Shown: positions 11,323 through 24,385 of the stretch, in pieces
How positions within the stretch are numbered: the stretch's first letter is position 1
How the letters are laid out: each line of letters starts with the position of its first letter
Assembly (NCBI RefSeq): GCF_037126465.1
Contig: NC_088210.1
Span: 26,747,511 to 26,811,510 of the forward strand
DNA: 64,000 nucleotides
Direction of reading: 5' to 3'
DNA from: Ornithodoros turicata
Lineage: Eukaryota; Arthropoda; Arachnida; Ixodida; Argasidae
The notes under the pieces: generated by a model
Told to the model about the DNA's origin: nothing
Database searches by the model: none
The model's input: only the letters and a program-made list of their open reading frames with translations
Made by a program: the position numbers and the translations under genes

Positions 11323-12464
11323 TCGCATCCCTTCCTCTCTCGCTAATATTCAAACTATGAAAGCAGACTGAGTGTAGCCACAAATTCAGCGACATAAAGT
11401 ATGTTCTCTCTGTTTAAATGATTCCGTTTACCTCCCACTCCCATTCCTACTTCCCGTTTCGGTACTAATGGTTGGAGCAATGCATCTATTCCCTAAAATG
11501 ACTAAAACTACTCCTATTCTTCCTATATTTCCCATTATTCCTAGAATGCAGAACAACCTTCACGACCGTTGCGCCCTCTGAGCCTCATATTTTGTCTGGG
11601 CCACATTGTTTATGTCCGCAGTTCACATTGTCGGTCAACTCAATGCACATATTCAGCATAATATTCTCAACACACATTACCTCAACAACTCCCGCTGCAA
11701 CTCAAGGTAATTGGATTCAATTTGTCGGGTTATTCTCACCGGAAGAGCAAATAAAACGCGTAGCGTTTTACGCCGGAGGCGCTGCTAGTGGCAGCGACTG
11801 GAAGCTGGGCCAGATATAATGTAAATGCAGGATGGGACATCTGAGTTAACTCGATTAACGTTGAGCTCCCTCGGGACCGCATAAACGTATCCGGGTCTCC
11901 CGTCACGGACGGCCATTAGTGAACCGGATGAATTCAGCGCGCCCGTCAAAATTCCTCTCCTGCTCAATGAGCGGGGGGCGGAAGTGAGCCTCGCTATCAG
12001 TTTACACATCGTCCGTAAATCTGCCCTATAGATACAGTGAGGAACTTTAAATTAGGGTAACTCGCGGATGAAAGGAGTGTAGGTTTCACCGCCGAGCTTG
12101 TTGAATGTGGCACGTCGACGTGTTGGTGTGCGAGCGTCGCCTGAAAAGATACCGTAACGAAGCAGGTCGTTACATCTGTTCTTGGGAGTGTGCTACGTAT
12201 GTGCTAACAGTAGTTGCGCGTTCGTTTACTTCGTTGATGCGGCCTTACTACCATCTCTCATCCATCCTCACCTCGTTGTCGTGTTAAGTGTTTCGCAGAC
12301 CCGTCCGTATTGGGGTAGTGGACCCCAACTTGTTGTTCTGCAGGTGTAGCATTTCGTAACTACACAATTCGCAAACGTGAGTTGAAATGGAAAGACTGTG
12401 TATTCTGATCGTTATGCGTCTATGTGATTATATTATCTGTTGTTAGAGAACAGCACAGCTTACG
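11323..12464. other. Non-coding, no recognised element
   Basis: No gene, tRNA or repeat terminus could be identified. Confidence 0.4.
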
Positions 12465-12760
12465 CTGAAACGTCGATTCGGTTTGTATCACGGTTTTACC
12501 CTACGGGGGGGATGTTTAACGATGATAAAAAACGGAGGGAAAGATAAACAAAAAGGAAGAAGAAGGAACAGAGGCATACAAAATTATGAGGAATACAGAA
12601 AAACACAGCTTCTTCTCTAGTCTAGTCACTAGTGCAGGAAGTCATGTAGGAGGTATCAGAGAGTGCCCAGCAACTGATAGAAAAAAAAGAAGAAGGGAAA
12701 GGTTAGCCATGATGTAGGCTTGCTACTCCGAATAGCAAACACAAACAAGGAAAAAGTGAT
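12465..12760 (-). repeat. Dispersed R repeat, rearranged copies
   Basis: Read on the minus strand it contains TTTGCTATTCGGAG, AAGCCTACATCATGGC, TAACCTTTCCCTTC and, further along, TTAAACATCCCCCC. A second internal segment (ATACAGAAAAACACAGC, 12594-12610) is loosely repeated at 12795 (ATACAGAGAAAGACAGC). This suggests two overlapping insertions. Confidence 0.5.
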
Positions 12761-12876
12761 ATGCAGAAACAGCGACGCAGAAAATTAAGAAATACAGAGA
12801 AAGACAGCTCCTAGGATTATACGAGCAACCCGGTATCTAACAGTCTCGTTCTCATTTTGTACGTATGTTACTTTGT

Positions 12877-13298
12877 GATCATCTGAACAACCTATTTCAT
12901 GTTGCATGTATATTAAATATGTCTTGAACAGAAAGGTTCTGGTCTTCCATTTTTTAAAACTATATTAAAACGTCAACTCGATTCGTATCACAGTTTACCC
13001 CTAGGGTTGCAAACTTAACAACCATTTGATTTGCAATACATTACTAATGTTCTAATTCACTTTAAACTTCCGCACAAGTCTGGTTATCCCTATTTGTACA
13101 TTACTATATTTGTATTGTATATTTGTAGTGATCATCTGAACAATAACTACGATGATGACATGCGGTGTTTCACCGCGGCTGTGCTGTACCCTACCCCACA
13201 CCAACCCTCTTCGTGATCACCTGAACAACATGTTCCATATTACATACATATTAAGTGTGTTCAGAACAGAAAGATTCTGGTTTTCCATTTTTTAGAAC
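12877..13298. repeat. Pair of ~85-bp direct repeats
   Basis: The unit at 12877-12961 begins GATCATCTGAACAAC and ends CTTCCATTTTTTA. It recurs at 13214-13298 beginning GATCACCTGAACAAC. A third, short match (GATCATCTGAACAA) lies at about 13129. The units are clearly diverged, so this is an old duplication of a dispersed repeat. Confidence 0.6.
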
Positions 13299-13515
13299 TT
13301 TTTATTCCCAGTGTCTTAGTGCTAACTAATATCTGGCGTTCTGAATTTGCGACAGATCCTGTGTATTCGTGTTTTTAGTGTGCCTTGTCGCCATATGATG
13401 GGGTTTTGAATTTACCTCGTAAAAGGAAATTCCTTCTTACAGTTCACTTTTTGGCTGCAGTAAAAACGAAAGTACAAATTAGGAGCGAATAATAACGAAA
13501 AGTACGGGACCAGAA

Positions 13516-13630
13516 GGGACAGCTGTCCTCCACTCCTTCCTGCTGTCCTCTCTCCATCTGTCCACATCTGTACGCCGCTCATAGCCACAGTTGCTTCGCG
13601 GCGCTAACATGAAATATTAAAAACTAAAAA
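13516..13630 (+). repeat. SINE 3' fragment
   Basis: It matches the 3' half of the SINE at 4389-4646: CTTCCTGCTGTCCTC, CTCCATCTGT, GCCACAGTTGCTTCGCGGCG and an A-rich end. The tRNA head is missing, so it is 5'-truncated. Confidence 0.7.
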
Positions 13631-13646
13631 AAGTTGGTATATGACT

Positions 13647-13754
13647 TGACTGTTGACGAATTTTTACACCAAAAACCAGGCACGTCAGACAGCACCTATC
13701 TATAGCTGTTGCACATTGTCCCTGGTTTTTAGTGTAAAGAGTCGCCAACAGTCA
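13647..13754. repeat. Short inverted repeat of about 108 bp
   Basis: The left arm TGACTGTTGACG..TTTACACC..AAAACCAGG is mirrored by CCTGGTTTTTAGTGTAAAG..CCAACAGTCA. The arms are about 34 bp around a 40-bp centre. It is a small fold-back element. Confidence 0.65.
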
Positions 13755-14538
13755 GACAAATAAGGAGGTATTGTTTACATAAATCATGCGAAACTATCCC
13801 AACGTCCAAAACTTCCGCGGACTCTGGAAGTATCACTCACATTACAAGGCACTGAGCTGTAAAAAATTTAAGTAAACGTTCCTACGCTCCTAGCGTGCAT
13901 TCGTGATCATCATTGCGAGCGTCAGCCTCCACTACAGCGCGCGGAACCCGGAGGAGAAATATGCAGGAGCCCGAAGAGTACCGGAAGGAGAGAGAGAATC
14001 TGCTGCATTTCTATTTCAGCCTAACTGGGCGGCCTCGCGACCGACTAAACAGAAAATAATGAGGCCTTAGCTACCCACTCTCTCGTCTGTCTTGCTTGCA
14101 CTGGTTTTGCAAACAGCGCACATGGCGCAATTACATTAGCCACGGCCATGGCGCTCTTATAAATGTATGAACTCTGCGGCAAGCAGAAGTCACTATTACG
14201 CAAGGGCCCTTATGAGAGCGTGGGACGGCTGTAATGCGCCTCGCAAGATATGAGGGCGCGTGTTCTACTGAGTGCTTCCATATGAGGGAGCCCCCCCTCT
14301 TTGCAGGTTGAGATTCGCGACCTTCCTAAGGAGTTTTTATGCCGAGTTTGTTGGGTCAGGAGAGACGGGATATGGACAGAAGAAGACGTACAAGAGGGAA
14401 ATGGATATTAGCCGACATAAGAGCAAGATGATGAGCGCGAAAATTTACCAAAAAGAGGAAAGTTGCCATTGGGAATGGAAGTCCTAGCTACATGATTACA
14501 GTTAAGGCGGTGGCTGCGTAGTATAGAAGACGTTTCTG
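13755..14538. other. Non-coding, no recognised element
   Basis: Unrecognised; no repeat terminus or credible reading frame. Confidence 0.4.
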
Positions 14539-14788
14539 GACTCTTAAAAATGAACTTCACCGCATAGCACGTTCCTAGCCAACAATCATCTCAAATGCTA
14601 TCGTTATTTGCCCTGATTTGTTGAAAACGGTAGGCGTACGCCTTTTTTGTGACACTTATGCTGTTCATAATTGTCACAGAAAAGGCGTACGCCTCCCGTT
14701 TTCAACAAATCAGGGCAAATAACGATAGCATTCGAGATTATGGTTAGCTAGGAGCATGCTATGCGGTGAAGTTCATTTCTAAGAGTGT
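14539..14788. mobile_element. Family A palindromic MITE (GTACGCC core)
   Basis: The arms start CTCTTAAAAATGAACTTC and end TTCTAAGAGTGT. The core carries GGCGTACGCC in both arms around a loop with TGCTGTTCATAATTG. This loop is the reverse complement of the loop in the copy at 14944, so the two lie in opposite orientation. Confidence 0.88.
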
Positions 14789-14943
14789 GTTCGAATGCAT
14801 GGCCTGGAGTCGACTCTTTTTACCTTTTAAGCTCCTGCTTCCATTCTATCCTATACATTCGATGCTTTAAGGTGGTCGTACTCCATCCCACCCTTGTTTC
14901 TCCAAGGTCGGTGATGCTGCTACTACCCTGTTATGTACTTTTC

Positions 14944-15170
14944 AACCATCATCTCGAATGATATCGTTGTTATCGTCGTATGTTATCTGCCCTGATTTGT
15001 TGAAAACGGGAGGTGTACGCCTTCTTTGTGACAATTATGAACAGCATAAGTGTCACAAAAAAAAGGCGTACGCCTCCCGTTCTGAACAAATCAGGGCAGA
15101 TAACGATATCATTCGAGATTATGGTTGGCTAAGAGCGTGCTATGCAGTGAAGCTCATTTTTAAGAGTGTA
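14944..15170. mobile_element. Family A palindromic MITE, left end truncated
   Basis: It begins inside the left arm at AACCATCATCTCGAATG and keeps the GTACGCC core, the loop with GAACAGCATAAG and a full right arm ending TTTAAGAGTGTA. The first 40 or so bases of the left terminus are absent. Confidence 0.82.
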
Positions 15171-15208
15171 GCCACACGGCAAACCTAATGCATTAAACGG
15201 AATGGCAG

Positions 15209-15415
15209 TAACTTCACCTCATAACCAACTATCATCTCGAATGACATTGTTCTGTCCCCTGTGGAGGCGGAGCCTATTTTGTACCAATTGTGCATAATGG
15301 ATACAAAATACGCTCCGCCTCCCGTTTTCAACAAATCAGGGGCGAGGACGTTGTCATTTGGGATAATGGTTGGCTAGGAAAGTGCTACGTGGTGAACCTC
15401 ATTTTCAAGAGTGTA
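15209..15415. mobile_element. Family A palindromic MITE (CTCCGCC core), left end eroded
   Basis: The core is of the second type (GGCGGAGCC...GCTCCGCCTCCCG) with loop TTGTGCATAATGG. The right terminus is TTTTCAAGAGTGTA; the left terminus is degraded. Confidence 0.78.
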
Positions 15416-15418
15416 AGG

Positions 15419-15522
15419 TATTCGCGACTCCAGCGAACTATAGGTGGCGCACGCCGAACCTGGACTCGAGGGTTGCCACTTCCACCGCTAGGTGGCTACG
15501 GCTTCGCTGGAGTCGCGAATAA
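15419..15522. repeat. Short inverted repeat, 18-bp arms
   Basis: TTCGCGACTCCAGCGAA at 15421 is mirrored perfectly by TTCGCTGGAGTCGCGAA at 15503. It abuts the family A copy on its left. Confidence 0.65.
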
Positions 15523-15714
15523 GTTAGACCTTGCACCAGGCTAGAATCTGATACACCAGTGAATCGTCTCCGCTAACCATAGCTGACAAACAATTGTGTA
15601 GAAGGTACATGACTGAACGCAGACGACATGACGTTGATGCCTCGATTTTAGATTGTTTTTCTGCTGCTTCACGGGATTAGAATTATCTTTTGATGTTCCT
15701 TCAGTTGAGGTACC

Positions 15715-15955
15715 TACACTCTTAAAAATGAACTTCACCACATAGCACGCTCCTAGCCAACCATCACCCCGAATGACAACGTTCTCGCCCTAGATTTGTT
15801 GAAAACGGGAGGAGGAGCCTATTTTGTGCCGTGCATAATGGCACAAAATAGGCTCCTCCTCCCGTTTTCAACAAATCAGGGGCCAGAACGTTGTCATTCG
15901 GGGTGATGGTTGGCTAGGAGCGTGCTATGTGGTGAAGTTCATTTTTAAGAGTGTA
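15715..15955. mobile_element. Family A palindromic MITE (GCTCCTCC core)
   Basis: The ends are TACACTCTTAAAAATG and TTTTTAAGAGTGTA. The core is AGGAGGAGCCTATTTTGTG with its mirror and a minimal loop (CCGTGCATAATGG). The flanking TA fits a target duplication. Confidence 0.88.
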
Positions 15956-16004
15956 CTCCTGATGAAGGAGGTGCAGACTCTGCACAAAAACTTGTCATTA
16001 AAAC

Positions 16005-16256
16005 TACACTCTAAAAATAGAACTTCACCGCATAGCACGCTGCGCGTTAACCATTGCAAAGGATGATAGGGTTAATGCTTCTGATACGAAGAGTGACGGA
16101 GGTGTACGCCTTTTTGTGGCAATTTTCATATATCCAAATTGCCACAAAAAGGCGTACGCCCACCTCTCTCTTCGAATCAGAAGCGATAACCCTATCATTC
16201 GTGGCAATGGTTGGCTCACGGTGTGCTATGCGGTAAAGTTCTGCTTTTAGAGTGTA
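16005..16256. mobile_element. Family C palindromic MITE
   Basis: The ends are TACACTCTAAAAATAGAAC and TTTTAGAGTGTA. The arms contain CTTCACCGCATAGCACGCTG, a TGATAGGGTTA motif and GTACGCCTTTTTGTGGCAA, with loop TTCATATATCCAAA. Termini and the GTACGCCTTTTTGTG core are shared with family A, but the middle of the arm differs (GAATGATAGGGTTATCGCTTC type). Families A and C are therefore related or recombined. Confidence 0.85.
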
Positions 16257-19200
16257 GATTCTCTTCAACGCTCGAATTTTATTCCGATTACATTTATTTT
16301 GTGAATGATCACCAAAATGAAGGAAGCGCAGAACGCGATTTTTTTTGTCATCTTCCGAGCGCAGTAGCGAACACCGAAAATCACGCCTCATTAAGCGATA
16401 CAAATAACTGAAGTACACAAGCCGAGAAACCTTTCACGCAAAATTTAACAATTTCTCGTGACACTATACGACTTTAAAAATGTATGGAGAACCCCAGAGA
16501 GGTTGCAGGGCGTCGCGCCCCCTTAATTGCTCAACACATAATGTGCGGTTGTGCGCTTCTTCATCCACATATTACATTTGGCGGCTTGATTTTACCATTT
16601 GCAACGGCTCGATTTTACAAGAAAGCAGTTCACATAACCAGGAGCATAACTTGCTACAGCTGCCCATGTGGGCTACGCTCTTTAATATGAAGGGCTTTAA
16701 AACGCAGAATAACGAAGTGTTCAGCAATAAAATTTGATATTACGCAGGAACGTTTGGTCCATTATACTCCGGCCCAGACAATGAATATAAGCGATTTTGA
16801 TATGCCTGTTTAACGTTGCAGTCCACTGCGTGAAAGCGTGCGCGATAATAAACAGTAGTTGCGGTGTCTTTATCTTTTTATCGCTTGTGTTGACCGCACT
16901 TGACTCAAAGTTTCGATATTCCCCCTATTGTTCATTCTGATGGCGAAGAGAGCCAGAAAGAGAGGCATATTACTCGGTTGCTCCTCCTGCATTACGCTCG
17001 GGTAGTGTGGTGAAAGCACGCTTTACAGGAGACACCACGGATAGACGGACGGATGTTCGCGTGATTTCGCTCCTTTTACAACTCATCCTGCAAAAGCTTC
17101 CCCTGTGCGCTCGTGAAGGAGGGCTCCTGTCAACAAGATGGCTGTCCTAATTAATGCCTGTATAGCGGTGGATGAGCGAACGATGACATGAATTGTGTGG
17201 GTAATCTTGATGGACGGAGAATTCTGCGGGTAGTACCCGACGCAACGATCACCTGGAGCTATAGTATGCTCTTACCCTCTAACTGATTCCCGTCACATCT
17301 TTCGTCACCATCGCTCGTTCCTTATCTTTTTCTTGTTCACATTATCATCATCTATTCTTCCAAACTTCAGTACTCTTGCGAGGTCGTGTCCAAAACTGAG
17401 GTAACTTTTAAATACGAGCAAGCAACATGTTTTGTCTTGAAAATTTATATGTCTGCCCACGAAATATGTGCTTCCCACTTTCCTTGGGGTACGCGTGACT
17501 TCCATGAGAGGCAATCAACAGACGCGGGAGGCATCTGTGAAGATAGAGATCAAGCTTAAACAACGAGGGCAACAGAAAACAATCTTCATTATAGATAATG
17601 AGATCGCGCGCTACACCAAATCTAGCGGCGGCCGAATTGAGGAGGGCTCTGACCTGACCTCTCTGATCACGAGCCTTGTTTTCGGCAAAAAATACAACAT
17701 ACATATACGTAGAAATTTACGTTATAAAAGGAGGAGACCAATAATCGAATCTAGTAAAACTGAGACGATAAAAAAGAAAAAAAAAGAGAGAGAGAAAAAA
17801 AAAGCGAGGAACTCTTTGGGGGGCTGATGGGATCGATTTACAGCTGGAGATCATTAGCGAGCAGTGGTGAAAAGAATCCGAGTCTGACATCAAAAGAGGG
17901 GAATGGAGTAGAGAAAAAGAAGAAGAAAAAGAAGAAAAGTCAAGCGACGCAAAGTGAAGCGGGAGCTACTCCCAACGGCTGTTTCCGGGAGTACATAAGA
18001 AAATAGAAAGAAAAGGCGTTTCTCGGTGCTTCGCGGACGCTATGGCTTTGTAAACGGCGTGTGACATTGTTTGATACAGTTGAGAGAAAAAAAAAAGTGA
18101 ATTGTGTCAAATTGTTCTGACGAATATAATATAGTTTCCATGTAGTAACGTACATTAATACTGGACTCGTTCGTCGTCTCTCCGTAAAAGTAGAAGTACC
18201 TTAATTGTTTTCCGAAAATAATTTCGAAAGAAGGTAAGCCGGCGCCGCGGCTTCAACAATCAATAAACGTGGCACCGAAATAAACCCCCCTGACAGGTAA
18301 CCACACAATCGGGAGACCGTGTAGACGATGTTTCGATGAGTTATCTTCGTCTGTTGGCGAATTACGCAACGTCGCGTACATAACAACGCTGAAAACCACT
18401 ATATTTTGATGACTGACATTTTGATGATTGGGACGTTCCACCGCTACAGGCAATGCTCTACCCTGTCGCTCGCGTGTAGTCAACACGTGGGCATCTGTAC
18501 TGCCAACCGAGAATCGTAATAACTACAGAGCCGACACTTCAATTAAATTCGTTTTTATTTTTCCTTGTGCGAAGAAAGAAGCAGTCGTGTTCGTCTGTTT
18601 TCTGTGTTTGAGCCTCAGAAAGTTTACTTTCCATCGTGTTACTTCCCAACCTATTTTTCTACCATCTACCATTTTGCTACCACGAAGTAAATCCATAAAC
18701 ATAGCTTGAACAACGTGCATTCCTCGTGGACATTGCAGCGTCTCTAACTTATTAGACGCACTAATTTTTAATTTTTTTGAGTAGCCGGCTCCTGTGTTTT
18801 TGTAGGAGCCACCATCTCTATATTTTTTATTTCTTTAATTCTAATCTAATATAATCTGACGTGCAAGAAGCACCAACAAAAACGTTACCCCTTCTGAAAC
18901 ACTCGCACGTATTTTCCTCACTTCTACATACGAGTCTCGGCCCTTCAGAAGCTAGCGAGCCATCGTTCGCGGCGGCTGCTGTCGAAAAGCGCAGCTCCCT
19001 GGAACGCAAGCTCTACCCGAGAACGGAGCGTCGTAACAGAGCGATCATTGCTCCAACTTCCTGAAACCGCAAAGGCAGAAAAGGAAAGTGATTTGGAACG
19101 TCAATTTGTCCGTCTCCTTTTCGCCTCTCCACCACTGTATCGCAAGATGTTGCCCATTCCGCTATGGGCACTTCGATACAGCTCCTCAGTGTTGTGCCTG

Positions 19201-19640
19201 TAATGCATTCTGTATTCTCTGTGTATGGGTCCTCCTTGCAGCCGCTACCACCTCGCTGAGCTCATCTGTGAGAATTCTTGATGAACGTCGGACCGCGAGG
19301 AAAATAAATAGTGCGCGGACGGGTGTTGTCGGGAAGCTATACCTTCGTAGCTTTTTTCCAACGCGTAAGGGTGAAAAAAAAAAAAACATCGTAAAGTTAC
19401 GCGCTAGCATTTCTGATTTCTTGTATTTCCCTTCTCTTCCCGTTGCATCCAGCAAATTTGCCATCTAGATTTCCCGTATGTCGCTATTTCCCATTTACTC
19501 AATATGGGAACTATAAGTTTCAACACCATATTGGAGTGGAGCGACCTCGCTCTCAGAAATATGTTACAAGTAAATCTCACGTGTTTTTTTTTTAATTCTG
19601 ATGTGACACAGCGTTACATACAGTTTGAAGTGAATTGACG
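16257..19640. other. Non-coding, no recognised element
   Basis: No recognisable gene. A-rich purine runs at 17770-17810 and 17913-17940 account for the lysine-rich open frame at 17468-17827. A small hairpin (GGCTCCTGTG..TAGGAGCC) lies near 18787-18811. Confidence 0.4.
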
Positions 19641-19740
19641 ATGGGGGTGGGGGTAATTTTCGGCAGAAAAAAAAACGAAAAGGAAAGATAAAAGGGGAAA
19701 GGTCAGCCATGCAGCACGCCGGCTTGCTATTCCCTAAACA
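19641..19740 (-). repeat. Dispersed R repeat
   Basis: On the minus strand it reads GGGAATAGCAAGCCGGCG, then GGCTGACCTTTCCCC, then an A/T tract and CCCCCACCCCC. The orientation is opposite to the copy at 21181. Confidence 0.6.
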
Positions 19741-21180
19741 AAAATGTAAATAAAATATAAAAATAAATAAAGAAACCGAAAAAAATAAATGGAAAAGAAA
19801 CCTGGCTCACAGGGAGCCCAGGAGGCTCGTATCACGACGACGACGTATCGACGATGGATTGTGTGATGGCCTCGTGTATAGGAAACGGGATGACTTGACA
19901 TATGTTTATGACAATATTTGGCGATATTGGGCCGTAGAACATACAGGGACGTGCATTTTCCTGACAAACCAGAAGCTCCGAAAGTCCTCGCCAAATAACT
20001 GAGCTACTGTTACATACACGACATACATGAATGCATAATATCGCAACCCTCAGCTGCTGCTGGCGGTTCTTCAGCTGGTTCACCTTCTGGTCAACGATAA
20101 ATGGACCATCTTTGCCTCTGCTGCCTAATAGAACTGCCTATAGTAATATTAGGGATCCACAAAGACCGTTGTTGAATCATTCTAAGACTCGCTGCATATA
20201 TCAGAGCCTTATTGGCGATGTGTCGTCTGTTATGGCGTAGACAGTTACGGATTATCATGCGCTGCCACACTGAGAACGTGGATTACTGTAACCTTGTGTT
20301 CCGAGATGATAAGCTCCAGCTCCGTTGTGCTCTCAGCGTTAGACAATGTACACAGTCATCACTGCAGTATCAAAAAAGTATTTAACGAAGACGAAGACCA
20401 AAGACTGGAAGTGTTGCCCACGTCAAGTTTACACCAGCTCGCTTGCGTAATCCTCAGAACATATCCTTATCCATTCTATCCCTTTCTGCTTATCCTTTTA
20501 TGCTCACTCAAGACTGACTACCACATGCGGAGCTGCCTTTGCGTCTCATTATTAACCGTACGTATGACAATCTAAGCATGCCTTATACGCCTTATGTAGC
20601 CGCGGGAATATGCCTGAATATTCCGAAGGAGTTATTCGTTGTAGCGTGCTCACGTCCGGTAACCATGGAAACGGCACGAAGTACACCGATACGTAATAGA
20701 GCTGCTCCCATCGAACAGTATAGGACATGGTTCGTGTTTGTCAAGGAACGGAAGCCAGAATGATGCGATGGAACACAACATTTATGAAAACAGCGGGATT
20801 GTGAGGCGCACAAAAAGGCGTGGTTAGCGTTGACAAACCAATGTCACTTTTAGCGAGATAACTCACTGCAATAATTACGGACAAAGTGATTTTCAATTGA
20901 CCGAGTTTCGAAAATAAACAAACGATGAGTGAGTAAATTTGACGCGTAATTTGTGCCGCGTGAGATCACCCCGTGCTGAACCCTTCATGACAAGATAACT
21001 TGACGGTTACACTAATTACATTACACTAATGCCATGTAAAAAAAAAATGGCGTGCATAGAGACAGGATGATACATTGGCCCCCTAACAGGGACTGTCTGC
21101 ACAACGATTAGTGAAGGAGCTGTCTTTTTCTGTATTTCTTCATAATTTACTGTCTCGGCTGCTTTTATCTTCCTTTTGCT
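19741..21180. other. Non-coding, no recognised element
   Basis: Begins with an AAATAAA-rich patch (19745-19800). Otherwise unrecognised. Confidence 0.4.
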
Positions 21181-21278
21181 TGTTTGTTTGCTTTTGGGAA
21201 TAGCAAGCCTACATCATGGCTAACCTTTCCCTTTGTTTTCTCCTTTTTTTATCAGCACTAAACATATCCCCCCCGCTC
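21181..21278 (+). repeat. Dispersed R repeat, best + strand copy
   Basis: It runs GGGAATAGCAAGCCTACATC, ATGGCTAACCTTTCCC, a T-rich tract, then CACTAAACATATCCCCCCC. It can serve as the reference for the other copies in the window. Confidence 0.65.
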
Positions 21279-23825
21279 CCGCTAATATCGCTTCAACACC
21301 TAATATCATCGTCGTCATCGTCGATGCAATAACCAGCAAGTAATGCGTATATGCCTGGCATCTTTAACCTCCAAGTCTGCCCTTGAAACCGAGCTGTACC
21401 ATCAAACACTTGACACGCTATATACCTACAGCACACCACACCGGAGCAGCAAGACATCAAGAATCACTCAACGAAGCGAAGGGTAACGAAAGGCACATGC
21501 CCATGTCAAATTCCACATCAGCGTTCATCAATTACATAAATATCCGCCTGTTGAGTTCTGTCGTGTGTCAAGCTAGTGGGGCAACTCTGGCGACTCGTGC
21601 CGACAGTCCTATACCAAACACAACACTCGTCGAGTTGTGCCACTTCCCAAGGTGTATCACTCCCGCAAAAAGCCAACAGAAATCATATCGCTTCCATCAA
21701 CATCAAAGGTGCCACTTGCGCAATGTAGCGCCCATCTTCAGAAACAATTCTTTACCTTCACGAACACATATCCCTCTCAAGAAAGCCAAACATTTTTCTT
21801 TCTCTCCCCTCCGAAACTGTTCCTTCCTTTTTCATCTGCTGCAGGCTATCAATCAAGCACGCTCCTTCTCCATATGTGGAGAATATAGAGGGGCATCTTT
21901 TTGTCATTTCTTTTGGTACCCTCTTTCCTTTCTTCTTTTTTTTTTTTTGCTATTTATAAATTCAAAATGGTATTCCATTACCGCGACCCCTCTTTTGAAG
22001 GAAGCTTCCTTTTCAACGTGTCGCGCGGTATGCCCGAAAGTCCAACGCTATTTCACTGCGGCATTGTGAAGACCACATAGAAGGTGAACCGTAAATAAAC
22101 TTCCCTTTTCTCCTTCTTAATATGTGTGCGTGTGCAAGAAAGCTCGTGTCGTGCTGCGGACTGTACTGTGGGTCGGTATTCTAGAGGTGTTCCGGCTGTA
22201 ATGGGAGTGGAAGCGACTTCGGGGAACAAAACGTCAAGAGCAGCATTGTAAACGAGAAGCGAAGGAGGTAGAGAAACGAGAAGGTAGAGAGATTCGCGAC
22301 CTTTTACTTTGAGAACGTTCTGAAAGTTCAGGAGGGACGCTATTTTTAAATGAAAGGTTTTTCGCATTTCACCGTAAGTTTTTTCGTGAGGCGAAAGTTC
22401 TGTGATGCACTTCTTCCTACATGGTCTAGGTGTCGTTGAAGAATATTTATATATATATATATATATATATATTTTTTTTGCCTTAAAGAGATAGTCGACT
22501 GGTTTTGAGATTGGAGTAGTAAGTTCGAGACTGTGCGTTGCATGTAGACATCGTAAACTTTGTAAACTTCTAGACTTTGTAAACGTTGCATGCCAAATGC
22601 GAAGTTTCATCCAGCATGAGCTATACTGCACTTTGGCGGATATCACAAAGGTGTCTCACGAAACCGGAATTGACGTCATGACAAAGATAGCGTATGGCTG
22701 AAAAATATTCAATCATAAACAAACAGGCTGCGACCTTAAAGCAAATATTTTGCACGATGACACCAGCAGGAAGCTTATGACAGAGTTTATTTCTTTGACT
22801 TGGCTTATAATTTGGTGACTGACGGAATGCGAGTGGAAGCCGTGGGAGTCTTGACCACTTGAGGGGCGAAGTAGCTAATGGAATTACATAACACTTATTA
22901 CGTGCTTATTTTACTTATTGCTTATGTTCTTCGTTTTTTTTTTTATCACCGTGTTTACTTAGTTTCAGTAAAAGCGCTTTGGCACTTGCATTTCTCGCAT
23001 GAGAATTATTGTGCTGTCGTTACAAAACACCTTAGGATGCATCATCAAATCAAGGTACATAGCTTCCCGAAACAAAATGGATGTGGCTACACCGTTAGCT
23101 CCACTCTTCTTAGATAACATGTTCGCTAAACTTTGCGCAACGCAAGAAGCAAGCATAAGTTTCTGTATATCACAGGAAGTCCGAAAGGACACCATAAAGC
23201 AAATATGGTATACCTCAGCACTTTCAGTAAGATGGAAGCCTCTAATCCTACCATCAAGGATTCCATCAGATTTGCCTCCAGCCCACGCGGAAAACGCTTT
23301 GGATGGAAAAAGAGAATGAAGGGAGAGCTAGGGAAGATATAGTCAGTCTTGGAAGCGCCTCAAGAATGTTCATTCCAAACCTCGTATGGAACTTTAATAG
23401 GATGACGAGAAAATGCTAAACCGCGAGGAAGGCAGCCGGAAAACAGATTCGAAAGTCGAGAGGGCAGGTCAGACGCGGATGACGGCAACCTCTATTACTG
23501 AGTAATACGAGTCCGCTTTCTTCGGCTAATGTGCTTCTGTTTCGCAAGCCCGTCTCAAAGGAAAGGTCGCGCCCGATGTAGGCGAGACACCCACACATTG
23601 ATGAGAACGGCGGCATGCGCGGCATCACTTTGATTCAGTAACATCTGACATTTAAGCCTGTTTCCGTTAGCGCTCGTAACGAATTGCTATTGCTTTCACA
23701 TATCCGGTGCTTACAATTTCGGCTGCAAATAATGCCGCAGCCGTAATGGCTTAATGTCGCAAGTTCGGCTAATGTTGAGGCGCGCTTTTTCCGGTGCGTG
23801 TAATGAGAGGAAGAGGCGGAACGAA
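21279..23825. other. Non-coding, with a TA microsatellite
   Basis: A 228-codon open frame at 21383-22069 is rich in Ser, His and Phe and shows no domain. Its opposite strand is also open in part, and no splice or promoter context supports it. A TA repeat sits at 22448-22472. Confidence 0.4.
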
Positions 23826-24077
23826 TACACTCTTAAAAATGAACTTCACCGCATAGCACTCTCCTAGCCAACCGTCATCTCGAATGATACCGTTATCTGC
23901 CCTGATTTGTTGAAAACGGGAGGCGTACGCCTTTTTTGTGACACTTATGCTGTTCATAATTGTCACAGAAAAGGCGTACGCCCCCATTTTCAACAAATCA
24001 GGGCAGATAACGGTATCATTCGGGATGATGGTTGGCTAGGAGCGTGCTATGCGGTGAAGTTCATTTCTAAGAGTGTA
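23826..24077. mobile_element. Family A palindromic MITE (GTACGCC core)
   Basis: Ends TACACTCTTAAAAATG and TTTCTAAGAGTGTA. Both arms carry GGCGTACGCC and the loop contains TGCTGTTCATAATTG. TA flanks are present. Confidence 0.9.
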
Positions 24078-24385
24078 GAGACTCAGTCACTTGACAAAAT
24101 CCGTCGTCCAATCAAAATCTTGCAAACTCTACGTACCCTTGACGTGAATTTGACGTATCAAAGAAGCGACGTGCGTGTGTGACTGCTCGTGTTGCACTGG
24201 ACGCCGCACGTAACTCCGGCAGTTTACAGTTGGGAATGAAAGGCTGTCTTATTGTGATGCAGTCCCAGCGTAAAGACTTTAGGCGAAGTACGTCCTGAAA
24301 ATAAATAAATAAATAAATAAATAACGACATCTTTATTGTGAGATGATGAATGGGGAGTTTCATCTCCAGGGGCGATGCTCTACCC

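Noticed and set aside
17468..17827. 119-codon Lys-rich frame
   Set aside because: The C-terminal third is a translation of A-rich simple sequence; the rest matches nothing recognisable.
21383..22069. 228-codon open frame
   Set aside because: Low-complexity Ser/His/Phe-rich translation with no domain, no splice or promoter context, and partly open in other frames.
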